A DNA stretch of 64,000 nt from Streptococcus cristatus (GTDB lineage Bacteria; Bacillota; Bacilli; Lactobacillales; Streptococcaceae), in NCBI RefSeq assembly GCF_003943465.1, contig NZ_RJPR01000001.1, positions 1-64,000 on the forward strand. Reading direction: 5' to 3'. Both the position numbers and the translations under genes were made by a program. Positions 48,947 through 58,270 of the stretch are shown piece after piece. Positions within the stretch are counted from its first letter, which is position 1. Each line of letters starts with the position of its first letter. Under the pieces are notes generated by a model. That model was not told the DNA's origin. It did not search any database and saw only the letters and a list, made by a program, of their open reading frames with translations.

Positions 48947-49240
48947 ACTAAAGGAAAGTGACCGACCGAGGCCTAATTTGCCACGAATCTATAGGAAAAG
49001 TAATCAGCCGAGACCTAGGTTGCCATGAATCTATAGGAAAAGTGACCAGCCGAGACCTAGATTACCAAGAAACTAAAGGAAAAGTGGCCAGCCGAGACCT
49101 AGAATACCAATACACTATAGGAAAAGTAGCTAGCCGAGACCTAGATTCCCATGAAACTATAGGAAAAGTGACCAGCCGAGACCTAGATTACCATGAAACT
49201 ATAGGAAAAGCGACTGACCGAGGCCTAGATTGCCCACATC
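48947..49240. repeat. 42-bp tandem repeat array, about seven units
   Basis: Core unit GGAAAAGTGACCAGCCGAGA plus CCTAGATTACCATGAAACTATA, repeated about seven times without spacers. Inner units share AGCCGAGACCTA; the first and last carry GACCGAGGCCTA. Because 42 is a multiple of 3, a plus-strand frame from GTG at 48958 to 49248 stays open, coding for repeats of GKVTSRDLDYHETI. No promoter or independent ribosome-binding site is seen, so coding is doubtful. Confidence 0.88.
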
Positions 49241-49288
49241 TCTCTTGAACAGTTCCTATTTTGAAACAAGCTCTCCAACATCAAAAAA

Positions 49289-49310
49289 GAGAGAACAAAT
49301 CGTTCTCTCT
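49289..49310 (-). terminator. tig terminator
   Basis: AGAGAGAACG-ATTTG-TTCTCTCT type hairpin followed by TTTTTT on the minus strand. Confidence 0.85.
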
Positions 49311-49350
49311 TGTGCTTGCACTGTCATCCACCAGGGCTGACTAGAAGCTA

Positions 49351-50634
49351 TTATTTTACTTTAGCAGTGCTTGTGATGACTTCAACTGCTTTTTTAACCG
49401 CGATATCATGTTTAAGCATTTCTTCTGAAAGCAATTGGCGAACGCGGTCTGCTTCCATGTTGTAGTCTGTTGCCAATGAAGTGATTTCTGCTTCAACTTC
49501 TTCAGCGCTAGCTTCAAAGCCTTCTGCTTTCGCAACTGCTTCTACAACAAGGTTCGTCTTAGTACGTGCTGCAGCATCTGCTTCATATTGTTTGTGAAGG
49601 TCTTCTTGAGTTGTACCAGTGATTTGGAAGTACATATCAGGAGAGATACCTTGACGTTGCATGTTGCCGAGGAATTCGTTCACAGCGCGATGAACTTCTT
49701 CGTGAATCATTTCTTCTGGAAGGTCAACGATTTCTGCATTTTCTACTGCAAGGTCAATCGCTGCTGCTTCAACTGCATCGTTGTAAGCTGCTTCTTTCGC
49801 TTCTGCTAATTCTTTACGGTATTTTTCTTTCAATTCAGCAAGAGTTTCAACTTCTTCGTCGATGTCTTTTGCAAGTTCATCATCAAGAGCTGGAACTTCT
49901 TTTTCTTTTACTTCATGGATTGTTGTAACGAATTTTGCTTCTTTACCAGCAAGGTCAGCTGCTTGGTAGTCTTCTGGGAAGGTTACAACAACGTCTACTG
50001 TTTCACCAGCTGAGTGACCAACCAATTGGTCTTCGAAACCTGGGATGAATTGACCTGAACCAAGTCCAAGTGAGAAGTTATCGCCTTTTCCGCCGTCAAA
50101 TTCAACACCGTCAACAGAACCAACAAAGTCGATGACAACTGTATCACCTTCAGCTGCTGCTCCATCTTTCAGAACCAATTCAGCCAAGTTGTTGCGTTCA
50201 CGCTCAATGCGCTCATCAACTTCAGCATCAGTAACTTCCTTAGAAACGTCTACAGATACTTCAAGGTCTTTGTAAGCACCCAATTTCACTTCAGGTTTTG
50301 TCACAACTTCAGCAGTGATCACCCATTCTTGACCTTTTTCCATTGAAGTCACATCAATTTTTGGTTGTGCAACCACTTCAAGACCAGCTTCTTTTACAGC
50401 TGCTTCATAAGCTGCTGGAAGCAATGCATTCAAGACATCTTGATAAAGTGATTCTTCACCAAAACGTTGGTTGAAGACTGGACGAGGAATATGACCCTTA
50501 CGGAAACCTGGTACAGCAATATTTTTCTTAACTGCATTAAAAGCACGATCCAAAGCAGGTTTGATTTGGTCTTGACCGATAGTAAAAGTCAATACTCCAC
50601 GATTTGTTTCTTTGTTTTCAAATGATACAGACAT
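49351..50634 (-). CDS. tig: Trigger factor
   Basis: 427 residues. Ribosome-binding N-terminal domain with the [12 protein letters not shown] signature (about 43-54), a central FKBP-type PPIase domain (about 150-245, [20 protein letters not shown]) and a helical C-terminal chaperone domain. It binds nascent chains at the ribosome exit. Monocistronic with a good promoter and terminator. Confidence 0.97.
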   Translation of the reverse strand: MSVSFENKETNRGVLTFTIGQDQIKPALDRAFNAVKKNIAVPGFRKGHIPRPVFNQRFGEESLYQDVLNALLPAAYEAAVKEAGLEVVAQPKIDVTSMEKGQEWVITAEVVTKPEVKLGAYKDLEVSVDVSKEVTDAEVDERIERERNNLAELVLKDGAAAEGDTVVIDFVGSVDGVEFDGGKGDNFSLGLGSGQFIPGFEDQLVGHSAGETVDVVVTFPEDYQAADLAGKEAKFVTTIHEVKEKEVPALDDELAKDIDEEVETLAELKEKYRKELAEAKEAAYNDAVEAAAIDLAVENAEIVDLPEEMIHEEVHRAVNEFLGNMQRQGISPDMYFQITGTTQEDLHKQYEADAAARTKTNLVVEAVAKAEGFEASAEEVEAEITSLATDYNMEADRVRQLLSEEMLKHDIAVKKAVEVITSTAKVK

Positions 50635-50671
50635 TCTGTCAGTTCTCCTTCAAATTTTTTACATACAATCC

Positions 50672-50699
50672 ATTATAACATAAGTAGCAGTTTTTTCAA
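50672..50699 (-). promoter_or_regulatory. tig promoter
   Basis: Minus strand TTGAAA (50694-50699), 16 bp, TATAAT (50672-50677). The gap from here to repeat copy D shows no gene. Confidence 0.72.
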
Positions 50700-50871
50700 G
50701 CGACACCTTTTATTTTTCGCCTTTTTCCCCGTTCACAAGTCAAAATTCAAGCCACTTTTTGCTCTTTTTTGACCATTTGCCCAGCTCTTAGCAGACAATA
50801 TTCTCCCATCACTGTGGGTTTATTTCCCTCACCAGCACGAGAATCGACTGGTAAAGTCTATTATTTGGGAA

Positions 50872-51051
50872 AAGAGAGTGAGACAGAAATCGGTCATTCG
50901 TTAGAATTCGATTTCGTCGTCCCACCTCCGCACAGTTGAGTAGGGCTGTAAAAGCTGATGAAATCATCCTAGTAGAGCCCACTCAACCACTGCGTCTTGC
51001 TCGACAATCCAAAGACAATTGAGAGGCTAGGACTTTTGTCCCAGCCTCTTC
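50872..51051 (-). repeat. Dispersed ~175 bp intergenic repeat, copy D
   Basis: Full-length copy in the same orientation as copy B, including the spacer CAATTGAGAGG that copy B lacks. It ends at the stop of the DUF436-family gene (51054), the same placement as copies B and C. Confidence 0.88.
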
Positions 51052-51053
51052 TA

Positions 51054-51617
51054 CTAAGATTTTCGAATCCTATCTTCAATATAAGACGCTCTAGCTCCAC
51101 CAATCAACTTGGGACGACTGGCAAGGGCAGTAACGTGAGCCTGACCCAAACTGCTCAGTTGAGGGCCAATGGGAACCTGAACATGCTTGACATGCATTCC
51201 GATTGACGTATCCCCCACATCCAAGCCAGCATGAGCTGTGATGAACTCAACCTCTACAGGATCTTCCATATAGTCAAAAGCTGCTAGCTGGCCACTCCCG
51301 CCTGCATGGAGGCTGGGCAGGACATTGACAATTTCTAGGTCTTTCTTTTCTGCCAATTCTCGCTCTACAACTAAGGCACGGTTGAGGTGCTCACAGCCTT
51401 GAACGGCCAAGTAAATCCCCCGAGCTTGCAGGATATCTAACAGGGTCTTGACAATGACCTGACCGACTTCCCTACTGGAATGCTGGCCAATGTGTCCCCC
51501 CATGACTTCGCTAGAAGATAGACCTAGGACAAAAATATTTCCCTTGACCAAACCCGCCTTGTCCAAGACATCTGTAGCGATCTGTCTGGTCTCCTTTTCA
51601 AGCTTCTCTAAATCCAT
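51054..51617 (-). CDS. TIGR01440/DUF436 family protein
   Basis: 187 residues. Family signatures [12 protein letters not shown] and [13 protein letters not shown] near the C-terminus and [18 protein letters not shown] [20 protein letters not shown] near 32-50. Widely conserved in Firmicutes with no proven role. It is the last gene of truA-pdxK/thiD-ECF-DUF436 and is 12 bp from the transporter gene. Confidence 0.85.
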   Translation of the reverse strand: MDLEKLEKETRQIATDVLDKAGLVKGNIFVLGLSSSEVMGGHIGQHSSREVGQVIVKTLLDILQARGIYLAVQGCEHLNRALVVERELAEKKDLEIVNVLPSLHAGGSGQLAAFDYMEDPVEVEFITAHAGLDVGDTSIGMHVKHVQVPIGPQLSSLGQAHVTALASRPKLIGGARASYIEDRIRKS

Positions 51618-51629
51618 CTCTTACCTCAC

Positions 51630-52112
51630 TTACTCTGGCTGAACGGCTCTTTTCAAGACAAGGGGAAAGGCTCTGTAAAGGGCATAGCCGACCACCAAGC
51701 CAAAAATATTTTGCATGACATTGCCCCAAATCGCTGCGATAGCTGCACCCGGTCCACTCAAAATGCTACCAAAGAGAGCATAGCCTCCGACCATGGCAAG
51801 CCCGGCCAAGAGCAAACCAATATAACGCTGCTTGCCAGTGAAGCCGGCAAAGTAGCCTTGAAGGCCATGGCAGATGAGACTAAAGACCATCCACTGAGGA
51901 TAACCAGCCACCAAGTCAATCAAGAGACCGGACAAGCCACCAACCAAGGCTCCTTCCTTACGACCAAAATAAAATGCGGTAAAGTAAATCCCTGCATCTA
52001 GCAAGGTTAGAAAACCAGTGGGCGTAGGGATTTTGAAAAAATTCCCCAAAACAATGGATAGGGCTGTAATGACAGCCAGCAAAGCGATTTTTCTTGTCTG
52101 ATTATTTTTCAT
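51630..52112 (-). CDS. ECF transporter S component (HmpT/pyridoxine-type)
   Basis: 160 residues with about five or six membrane segments. The sequence NFFKIPTPTGFLTLLDAGIY and FYFGRKEGALVGGLSGLLID are typical of ECF S components. Linkage to a ThiD/PdxK-type kinase suggests hydroxymethylpyrimidine or vitamin B6 uptake through the shared EcfAAT module, which is not encoded here. ATG at 52112; a longer frame would run far into the kinase gene. Confidence 0.82.
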   Translation of the reverse strand: MKNNQTRKIALLAVITALSIVLGNFFKIPTPTGFLTLLDAGIYFTAFYFGRKEGALVGGLSGLLIDLVAGYPQWMVFSLICHGLQGYFAGFTGKQRYIGLLLAGLAMVGGYALFGSILSGPGAAIAAIWGNVMQNIFGLVVGYALYRAFPLVLKRAVQPE

Positions 52113-52863
52113 ATTGAATAACTCCATACTGATCTGAGCGCTGGATAGCGCGGTAAACAAAATCTTTTGAATAGTTGACAGCTTCAAGAGGGGATTGACC
52201 TGCCAAAAGCTGACTAGCTATGCTAGAAGCGAAAGTACAGCCGGCTCCTGTATTATTATTTGGTAAAACAGGGCTTTCCAACAACACAAAGTCTCTGCCA
52301 TCGTAAAATAAATCAAGGGCCCGATCTTGGCTGAAACGATTTCCTCCCTTGATGACGACATTTTGAGCTCCTAGTTCATGGAGGGTCACAGCCGCAGCCT
52401 TGAGATCATCCAAAGTCTTGATCTCCGACTGGGTCAGGATCTCTGCTTCTGGTAGATTGGGCGTGATAATGGTTGTATAAGGGAAAAATTTGATCAATTC
52501 ATCTCGGAGGGCCGAAACTTCCACATCGTGGGTTTCCTTACAGACTAGGACAGGGTCTAACACGACTGGTATGCTTGTTTGCTTTTTGATGAAGTCCAGA
52601 GCCTGATCTGCAATGGCAACCGTCGGTAACAAGCCCAACTTGATGGCCGAAAACGGTACATCTTTGAGCGAGGAGAGTTGCTGCGCAAGGACCTGCTCAT
52701 CGGTCGGAAGAACTTCAAAGCCCTTGTCCGTCATAGCGGTCAAGCAAGTCACCGCTACAAAACCATGCAGGCCATGGACCGTATAAGTAGCCAGATCCGC
52801 ATGAAGACCACCACCACTAAAAATATCATTGCCAGAAAGAGCTAAAATCAGCTTATTCTTCAT
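52102..52863 (-). CDS. Pyridoxine / hydroxymethylpyrimidine kinase (PdxK/ThiD family)
   Basis: 253 residues, ribokinase-like fold. [20 protein letters not shown] near the N-terminus and the anion-hole/catalytic motif [19 protein letters not shown] near 210-228. It phosphorylates HMP or pyridoxal-type substrates; which of the two cannot be settled by sequence alone. It overlaps truA by 11 bp and the ECF gene by 11 bp. Confidence 0.85.
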   Translation of the reverse strand: MKNKLILALSGNDIFSGGGLHADLATYTVHGLHGFVAVTCLTAMTDKGFEVLPTDEQVLAQQLSSLKDVPFSAIKLGLLPTVAIADQALDFIKKQTSIPVVLDPVLVCKETHDVEVSALRDELIKFFPYTTIITPNLPEAEILTQSEIKTLDDLKAAAVTLHELGAQNVVIKGGNRFSQDRALDLFYDGRDFVLLESPVLPNNNTGAGCTFASSIASQLLAGQSPLEAVNYSKDFVYRAIQRSDQYGVIQYEK

Positions 52864-53602
52864 AAATAATCTCCTTTAGATAAAGACCATTAGGCGCTGC
52901 GGTTGGCCCAGCTAGCTGCCGATCCTTTTCTTCTAAAATCCGTTCGATTTGGTTGACCGGCATCCGCTTATTTCCAATCTTGAGCAGGGTTCCCACCATG
53001 TTGCGGATTTGCTTATAGAGAAAGCCATTGCCCAAAAAAGTAAAGACTAGAAAATTACGTTGCGCATCAAAAGTCAGACTAGCCTTTGTAATCGTGCGAA
53101 CCTTATTTTCCACACTGGTACCCGAGGCTGTAAAACCTGTAAAATCATGCGTTCCCTCCAAGGCTTTAATGGCTTGCTCCATCAGAGGAATCTCCAAAGG
53201 ATAGGGATAGTGGGTCGCATAGTGGCGCATCATTGGATTTTTTGGCCGACCAATATCCACCAGAAACTCATAGGTCTTGCTGTGTGGCTTGTAACGGGCA
53301 TGGAAATCCTCCGTCACTTCCTCCACAGAAATGACATCTATATCCTCTGGCGTCTGGGTATCCAAGGCAAAACGCAGCTTTTCTTCATCTCTAGCTGACG
53401 GGAGGTCAAAGTGAATGACCTGCCCAAGCGCATGAACGCCGCTGTCGGTCCGACCAGCTCCGTGGATGACAATGGGCTGGCCTTTGTTGATGCGAGTTAA
53501 GGTTTTTTCGATTTCTTCCTGAACGCTCCGAGCATGAGGCTGGCGCTGAAAGCCAGCAAAGTCATGCCCGTCGTAGGAAATAAGGGCTTTATAACGAATC
53601 AT
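52853..53602 (-). CDS. truA: tRNA pseudouridine(38-40) synthase
   Basis: 249 residues. Catalytic Asp in [20 protein letters not shown] (about 43-62), with typical [18 protein letters not shown] and the C-terminal [14 protein letters not shown]. Modifies the anticodon stem of many tRNAs. It has no Shine-Dalgarno; the promoter ends 6 bp before the ATG, so a leaderless mRNA is predicted. First gene of the operon. Confidence 0.95.
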   Translation of the reverse strand: MIRYKALISYDGHDFAGFQRQPHARSVQEEIEKTLTRINKGQPIVIHGAGRTDSGVHALGQVIHFDLPSARDEEKLRFALDTQTPEDIDVISVEEVTEDFHARYKPHSKTYEFLVDIGRPKNPMMRHYATHYPYPLEIPLMEQAIKALEGTHDFTGFTASGTSVENKVRTITKASLTFDAQRNFLVFTFLGNGFLYKQIRNMVGTLLKIGNKRMPVNQIERILEEKDRQLAGPTAAPNGLYLKEIIYEE

Positions 53603-53608
53603 GCAACT

Positions 53609-53637
53609 ATTTTAACAGGAAAAAAAGCCTGTCGCAA
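53609..53637 (-). promoter_or_regulatory. truA operon promoter, predicted leaderless start
   Basis: Minus strand TTGCGA (53632-53637), 17 bp, TAAAAT (53609-53614) with an extended TG (TGTTAAAAT). Only 6 bp remain before the ATG at 53602. Confidence 0.72.
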
Positions 53638-53673
53638 GAGAGAAAGAATACAACTGTCTGGGTACAGAAAGCA

Positions 53674-53702
53674 TTGACAGAAAGAGCGAAATCAAGTAAA
53701 CT
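53674..53702 (+). promoter_or_regulatory. Promoter of the Nudix hydrolase gene
   Basis: TTGACA (53674-53679), 17 bp, TAAACT (53697-53702). Confidence 0.75.
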
Positions 53703-53723
53703 AAAAAACGCAAGGAGGATACT

Positions 53724-54191
53724 ATGGCAAAGGATATTTCTTATAGGCAAGGACAGGAGCGCTTTCGCTATCGGGCTGCTGCAGTCATCATTGAGGAGGA
53801 AGCCCTCTGTGTCATATCTTCTCCTAGCGAGGACTATTTCTATTCAGTGGGAGGAGCGGTCAGATTTGGAGAGACCTCCGAAGAAGCCGTCCAACGAGAA
53901 GTTTTCGAAGAAACAGGACAAAGGTATGAGATTGAGAAGCTGGCTTTTGTTCATGAAAATTTATTTTCCAACTCAACCGGTGTCCTCAAAGGACTAGAAT
54001 GTCATGAGATTTGCTTCTATTATTTGATGAAGCCTCACGGCAAGCAATTTGACTACCAACATAAGCAAGAACAAGTCTATTGGATTCCCCTTACAGACTT
54101 GGAAAACTATAAAGTATTTCCAAAAGAAATCACACACATCCTCAAGCACCTCCAAACAGGCATCCAGCATATCATCAGCAAAAAAGAATGA
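53724..54191 (+). CDS. Nudix hydrolase
   Basis: 155 residues with a complete Nudix box (GAVRFGETSEEAVQREVFEE followed by TGQ; consensus Gx5Ex7REUxEExGU) at about 44-66. It hydrolyses a nucleoside-diphosphate derivative; the substrate is unknown. AAGGAGG ribosome-binding site and own promoter. It runs convergently toward the FtsX permease gene. Confidence 0.9.
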   Translation: MAKDISYRQGQERFRYRAAAVIIEEEALCVISSPSEDYFYSVGGAVRFGETSEEAVQREVFEETGQRYEIEKLAFVHENLFSNSTGVLKGLECHEICFYYLMKPHGKQFDYQHKQEQVYWIPLTDLENYKVFPKEITHILKHLQTGIQHIISKKE

Positions 54192-54218
54192 AGTGAACAG
54201 TATCACTTCATTTTTTCT

Positions 54219-55370
54219 TTATTCTCCCAACATGACCTGCTTAATAGTCAGTTGATCCAGCCTCCTGCTGGATAAATAGATTAAACCTTCATAAACTAAG
54301 ACAAAGACTAGCAAAGTCATCAGGCAGACTCCAAAATCAAAATCATAGTCAACTTTCTGAGCTATGGATTTTTCCATCAATCTGAGTAAAAGCTGCATAA
54401 TCCCGTATTGATAGCCTGTTCCTAAGACGAAGCCCAAAAAAGCAAGAAAGCGGTAGGGAGCAAACAAACTCTTATGGCACTCATTTCTGTTGTAACCAAA
54501 AACCTTCATAATAGCTAGGGTTTCTTGATTTTCCTGCAGGAGTACTCCTAGCGACAGATAGAGGATTGCTACTGATAGGACCGTACCGATTGACATCATC
54601 ATTATCTGAATGGTTTCGTCTGTCAATTCTTTCATACCAAATGATAGTTGAATCATAGCTGAAAAGCACATGGAACCGAAAATGACAAAGAAAATTAATA
54701 ACTTTCTAGACCAGAGCAGGCTGGCAGAAAGGTCTTTTAAAAAGGGGCGGTCTTTCCTTATTTTCTTTCCTGCTTTCCTTTTTGGTGACTTTTGACTAGA
54801 GCTGACCCGCTTGAGCAAGTCTAGAGCAGGCAAATGTAGACAATAACTAGCGTAGAGAACGGCTAAAGCAGCAAAGGCAAGAGTCGGCAAGACAACGAGA
54901 AACAAGAAGAGGGACCAATGTTGCCGAATGGTGATTTCAGGCAAAACTCCGCTTTGATTACGCAACTGATAAAAATGCGGCATCATGATAAACGAAGAGA
55001 AATAGCCTGTGCCTGTTCCCAAACCAATTGGAAGACTAAAAAGCCAAAACTTTCTAGCAACTTCCCAGTTTTTATAGCCCATAGCCTTTAAAATTCCTAA
55101 TTCTGGCTTATGCTGGTCGATAAATTGTCGAATGTAAAAGAAGAGAAGGAGTATCGATGTTAGGGATAAAACAGCTCCGCTAATTGATGCAATTAACCAA
55201 GAAATCGCAACTTGAGCATCGTAAACAGCTCGAATATCAGGCAACCAATTTGTTTGATCTAATAAACTGATATCCAGATAAAAATTTAAGAAGAGATTGG
55301 TCACAAAGACCGCACAAAAGCTAATAATTGATACAACGACTAATCTATACAAATCTTTTATTGAAAACAT
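54219..55370 (-). CDS. FtsX-like ABC transporter permease
   Basis: 383 residues. An N-terminal membrane helix, an FtsX core of three helices (about 55-190, with KPELGILKAMGYKNWEVARK), a basic linker (about 195-215, KSPKRKAGKKIRKD) and a second FtsX unit of four helices (about 225-375, with QETLAIMKVFGYNRNECHKS). The duplicated core without a large extracellular loop resembles MacB/LolC-related exporters of Firmicutes. Operon partner of the ATPase 3 bp away. Confidence 0.88.
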   Translation of the reverse strand: MFSIKDLYRLVVVSIISFCAVFVTNLFLNFYLDISLLDQTNWLPDIRAVYDAQVAISWLIASISGAVLSLTSILLLFFYIRQFIDQHKPELGILKAMGYKNWEVARKFWLFSLPIGLGTGTGYFSSFIMMPHFYQLRNQSGVLPEITIRQHWSLFLFLVVLPTLAFAALAVLYASYCLHLPALDLLKRVSSSQKSPKRKAGKKIRKDRPFLKDLSASLLWSRKLLIFFVIFGSMCFSAMIQLSFGMKELTDETIQIMMMSIGTVLSVAILYLSLGVLLQENQETLAIMKVFGYNRNECHKSLFAPYRFLAFLGFVLGTGYQYGIMQLLLRLMEKSIAQKVDYDFDFGVCLMTLLVFVLVYEGLIYLSSRRLDQLTIKQVMLGE

Positions 55371-55373
55371 AGC

Positions 55374-56054
55374 TTACCATCCAATCTCATAGGCCGTCTT
55401 GGGCTGACTATTTGTCTCTAAGCTTTGAATCTGACCGCTATTGATATGGACAATGGTCTTAGCCATCTGAGCAATATTTGCATTGTGGGTCACCATGACC
55501 AGTGTAAATCCTAGCTCCTCTTGAAGACTTGAAATATAGGCTAGAATCTGACGACCTGTTGCTTCGTCCAAGGCTCCAGTCGGCTCGTCCAAAAAGAGGA
55601 CACGTGGTCTTTTAGCTAGGGCTCGTGCAATAGCCACCCGCTGCTGCTCACCGCCTGATAGCTGACTTGGATAATGCTGAAGTTTATCACCTAAACCTAA
55701 AGCCTCCAAAATACGGACATAATCATGATTGCCTGCTAGATTAGCACCCATTTTGACATTTTGCTCCACTGTGAGATTTGGAAGTAAGAAATACTGCTGA
55801 AAAATAAAGGCAATCTTCGCTCGACGAAAAGCCGTCAATTGAGCTTCTGTCAGCTGGGATAGATCTTCCTCACCGTAGTATACATGACCACTGTCTGGTT
55901 TTTCTAGGCCTGATAAAACGTTGAGCAAGGTTGACTTTCCAGATCCAGAAGCTCCCAAAATGACCAAGTAATCTTGGTCAACAATCTCTAAGTCGATCCC
56001 TTTTAAAACTTCTCTTCCATTGTAGGACTTACGAATGCCCTTTAATCTAATCAT
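55374..56054 (-). CDS. ABC transporter ATP-binding protein (MacB/LolD type)
   Basis: 226 residues. Walker [11 protein letters not shown]-loop [18 protein letters not shown], signature LSGGEQQR, Walker [14 protein letters not shown]-loop [10 protein letters not shown]. Typical of ATPases paired with FtsX permeases. Overlaps the TetR gene by 4 bp. Confidence 0.92.
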   Translation of the reverse strand: MIRLKGIRKSYNGREVLKGIDLEIVDQDYLVILGASGSGKSTLLNVLSGLEKPDSGHVYYGEEDLSQLTEAQLTAFRRAKIAFIFQQYFLLPNLTVEQNVKMGANLAGNHDYVRILEALGLGDKLQHYPSQLSGGEQQRVAIARALAKRPRVLFLDEPTGALDEATGRQILAYISSLQEELGFTLVMVTHNANIAQMAKTIVHINSGQIQSLETNSQPKTAYEIGW

Positions 56055-56629
56055 TCTTGCTTTCCTTTCATTTCCTTTAGGAGGGCAGTAAATACTTGCG
56101 TTAAGCGTTCTGTTATTTCCTCCTGACTAAAAGAATAAATACCTGATGCTATCATGCTAGCCAAACCATGAGAATAGATAAATAAATGCTGATAAACGAA
56201 CTCTGCACTCTCTATGGACATAGGATAATCCTCCACAATCGACTCTAATATCTGCTGATAACTATGGTCTTTCTGAGGTAAAAAGTCCTTGAAAGACTCA
56301 ATGGGGTGCTTGTGAGGATTTAGATAGAGAATTTTAAAAAGCTGAGGTTCCTGACTGGCAAAAAGGATATAGGCCATGCCAACTGCTCTGAAAGGCTTGG
56401 CTCGCTCCAAAGCCGAACGAATATATTGAACCAGAACGAACTCAGCCGCCCGAACAACCGAATGACTTAGATCCTCCATATTTTCAAACTGACCGAAAAT
56501 AACCTTGGGGCTAGACTGTAATCGTTCCGCCAGAGAACGAGCAGTCAAACCAGCCAAACCGTCTTCTCTGACAATCCCTAGAGCTGCTTGGATAATTTCA
56601 TCACGAGTAAATTTATTTTTAGGTGGCAT
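56051..56629 (-). CDS. TetR/AcrR family transcriptional regulator
   Basis: 192 residues. N-terminal HTH (KFTRDEIIQAALGIVREDGL then AGLTARSLAERLQSSPKVIF) and a helical ligand-binding domain. First gene of the regulator-ATPase-permease operon, so it probably controls that exporter in response to a ligand. The ATG at 56629 has AAAGGAG; an earlier in-frame start ten codons upstream lacks one. Confidence 0.88.
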   Translation of the reverse strand: MPPKNKFTRDEIIQAALGIVREDGLAGLTARSLAERLQSSPKVIFGQFENMEDLSHSVVRAAEFVLVQYIRSALERAKPFRAVGMAYILFASQEPQLFKILYLNPHKHPIESFKDFLPQKDHSYQQILESIVEDYPMSIESAEFVYQHLFIYSHGLASMIASGIYSFSQEEITERLTQVFTALLKEMKGKQE

Positions 56630-56711
56630 AGAAACTCCTTTTAGATACAATTGTTGCACAACATTTGTTTCTTAAAATATAATATCACACAAAACATTAA
56701 AAAACAAGTAT

Positions 56712-56739
56712 AAAAAGAAGCCTTTCGGCTTCGATTTTT
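56712..56739. terminator. Hairpin terminator upstream of the TetR operon
   Basis: AAAAAGAAGCC-TTTC-GGCTTCGATTTTT, symmetric. A second hairpin, AACCATG ... CATGGTT, lies at 56825-56844. They separate the TetR operon from the bacteriocin export genes. Confidence 0.6.
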
Positions 56740-56900
56740 ATTTGATACATCGCCAAATAAAACGGGATCCTCATTTAGTCAACAAAGGAGTAACAATTCC
56801 TCTATCTTTTAGGAATCCGTACAAACCATGGACACAGCCATGGTTTTCTTCATTTTCACAAGATAAGAGTTTCAATCAAAACTTATCGGGTATTCTCAAC

Positions 56901-58256
56901 TTAGTCTCTTCTTAAGAATTCATCCAAGTAATAGTCAAAGTAGGTCTTGCTTCCTGTGATGACTACCGCACGACCTTCAATACCGTAACGTATCTTCTTG
57001 GCTTGGACATCCGTTAAGCTTATTTCAGCTTCCACCTTAAAGAAGTTTCCTTTTTCCGTTTTCGTTGCATTGCTGTCAATGTTTGAAATTTTAGATTTGA
57101 GAACAAATTCTTTATTATTTCCATCCATTGCAGTGAAACGCAGGGTCTCACCTTTTTTCAGACTAGCCACATCTTTTGAGGTCACATAGGTTGTGATAAC
57201 GACCTTTTTTTCCTTGGTCAAAACAGGATACAACTGAGCCAGCAACTTCCCTTCAGGAACCAGATTCGCTCCTGCTGTTTCAGGATTTAGATGGAGAATA
57301 CCATCTTCAGTTGCTGTGATCATGCCCTTTTGAGTGATGCCACCTTGCACCTTAAGATTGTTTTCAACTTCTAAAATCTTTTGATTCAGAGCCGTCAATT
57401 CTTGACCAACTTTAGTCAACTGCTGAGCTTTCAAAGATTCAAGCTGGCTATCCAGGCTACCAGAATAGGCTTGCTGAGCACCAGAGCCCGCATACTGTAC
57501 CCGATAACCTGCAAGAGCTGATTCAAACTGAGAAATCTGACTATCAATTTGCGAAAGAACCTGACTCTTTAGCTGACCTTGACTATCTGCAGCGGCTTGT
57601 GTCTCATAAGCCTGATAGATGCTATAGCCTGCATTAGTCGAAGGAACACTTGTTCCATTTTGGATAGCATTTCTAAGGGTCTGATAATCTGCTAATTTGG
57701 CATTTGTTTCATTGATCAGATTCCCCAGCTCTGCTTGTGAATTGCTAGCTGCTGAATTTTGAGAAGCAATGGTCGAATTTTGCTGCTCGGTATTACTACG
57801 GATACTCGCAGCTTGATTCTTGTAATCATTAAATGCTTGCTCATAGCCGAAGCGATCCTCTCCTGAAAACTGGCTAGTCCCCGTCTTCAGACTTTCTTGC
57901 AGCAGTTCCAACTGACGTTTTTGCTCCTTCAAGCTTTCTACTTGAGAGGAGAAGGTTTCTTTTTGAGTATTTTCACTATCAGACTTATACTGAACTAAAA
58001 GATCCCCTTTTTTAACAACCTTGTTTTCCTTCAAGTTATTAGTGACAATGGCATTGTTACTGGTTGATTGGATGTTAGCCAGAATCTTGCTAGGTTCAAT
58101 AGAAGCACCTGAAGTAATAGTGATTTCTTTTTTAGCAAAGAGGGAGAATAAGACCACAAAAATCAACAAGAAGAAAGTCGGTAAAATCACGCGCACAGAA
58201 AAGCTAGAATATCTACGGTTATAAAATTCGGCACTCTCTAAGTAATGTTCTTCCAT
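56901..58256 (-). CDS. Bacteriocin export accessory protein (ComB/HlyD family)
   Basis: 451 residues. One membrane helix (about 23-43), a beta/lipoyl-like half (VVKKGDLLVQYKSD), a long coiled coil rich in Gln/Ser/Asn (about 90-300), then the C-terminal lipoyl half (GMITATEDGILHLNPETAGA). This is the membrane-fusion partner of peptidase-type ABC exporters, as in ComB. It follows the ABC gene by 14 bp. It may also serve competence-peptide export, as ComAB does in related species. Confidence 0.9.
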   Translation of the reverse strand: MEEHYLESAEFYNRRYSSFSVRVILPTFFLLIFVVLFSLFAKKEITITSGASIEPSKILANIQSTSNNAIVTNNLKENKVVKKGDLLVQYKSDSENTQKETFSSQVESLKEQKRQLELLQESLKTGTSQFSGEDRFGYEQAFNDYKNQAASIRSNTEQQNSTIASQNSAASNSQAELGNLINETNAKLADYQTLRNAIQNGTSVPSTNAGYSIYQAYETQAAADSQGQLKSQVLSQIDSQISQFESALAGYRVQYAGSGAQQAYSGSLDSQLESLKAQQLTKVGQELTALNQKILEVENNLKVQGGITQKGMITATEDGILHLNPETAGANLVPEGKLLAQLYPVLTKEKKVVITTYVTSKDVASLKKGETLRFTAMDGNNKEFVLKSKISNIDSNATKTEKGNFFKVEAEISLTDVQAKKIRYGIEGRAVVITGSKTYFDYYLDEFLRRD

Positions 58257-58270
58257 CTTCTTTCTCCTTT

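Noticed and set aside
48947..49240. 42-bp repeats as a CRISPR array
   Set aside because: The units are contiguous with no unique spacers, and no cas genes are present.
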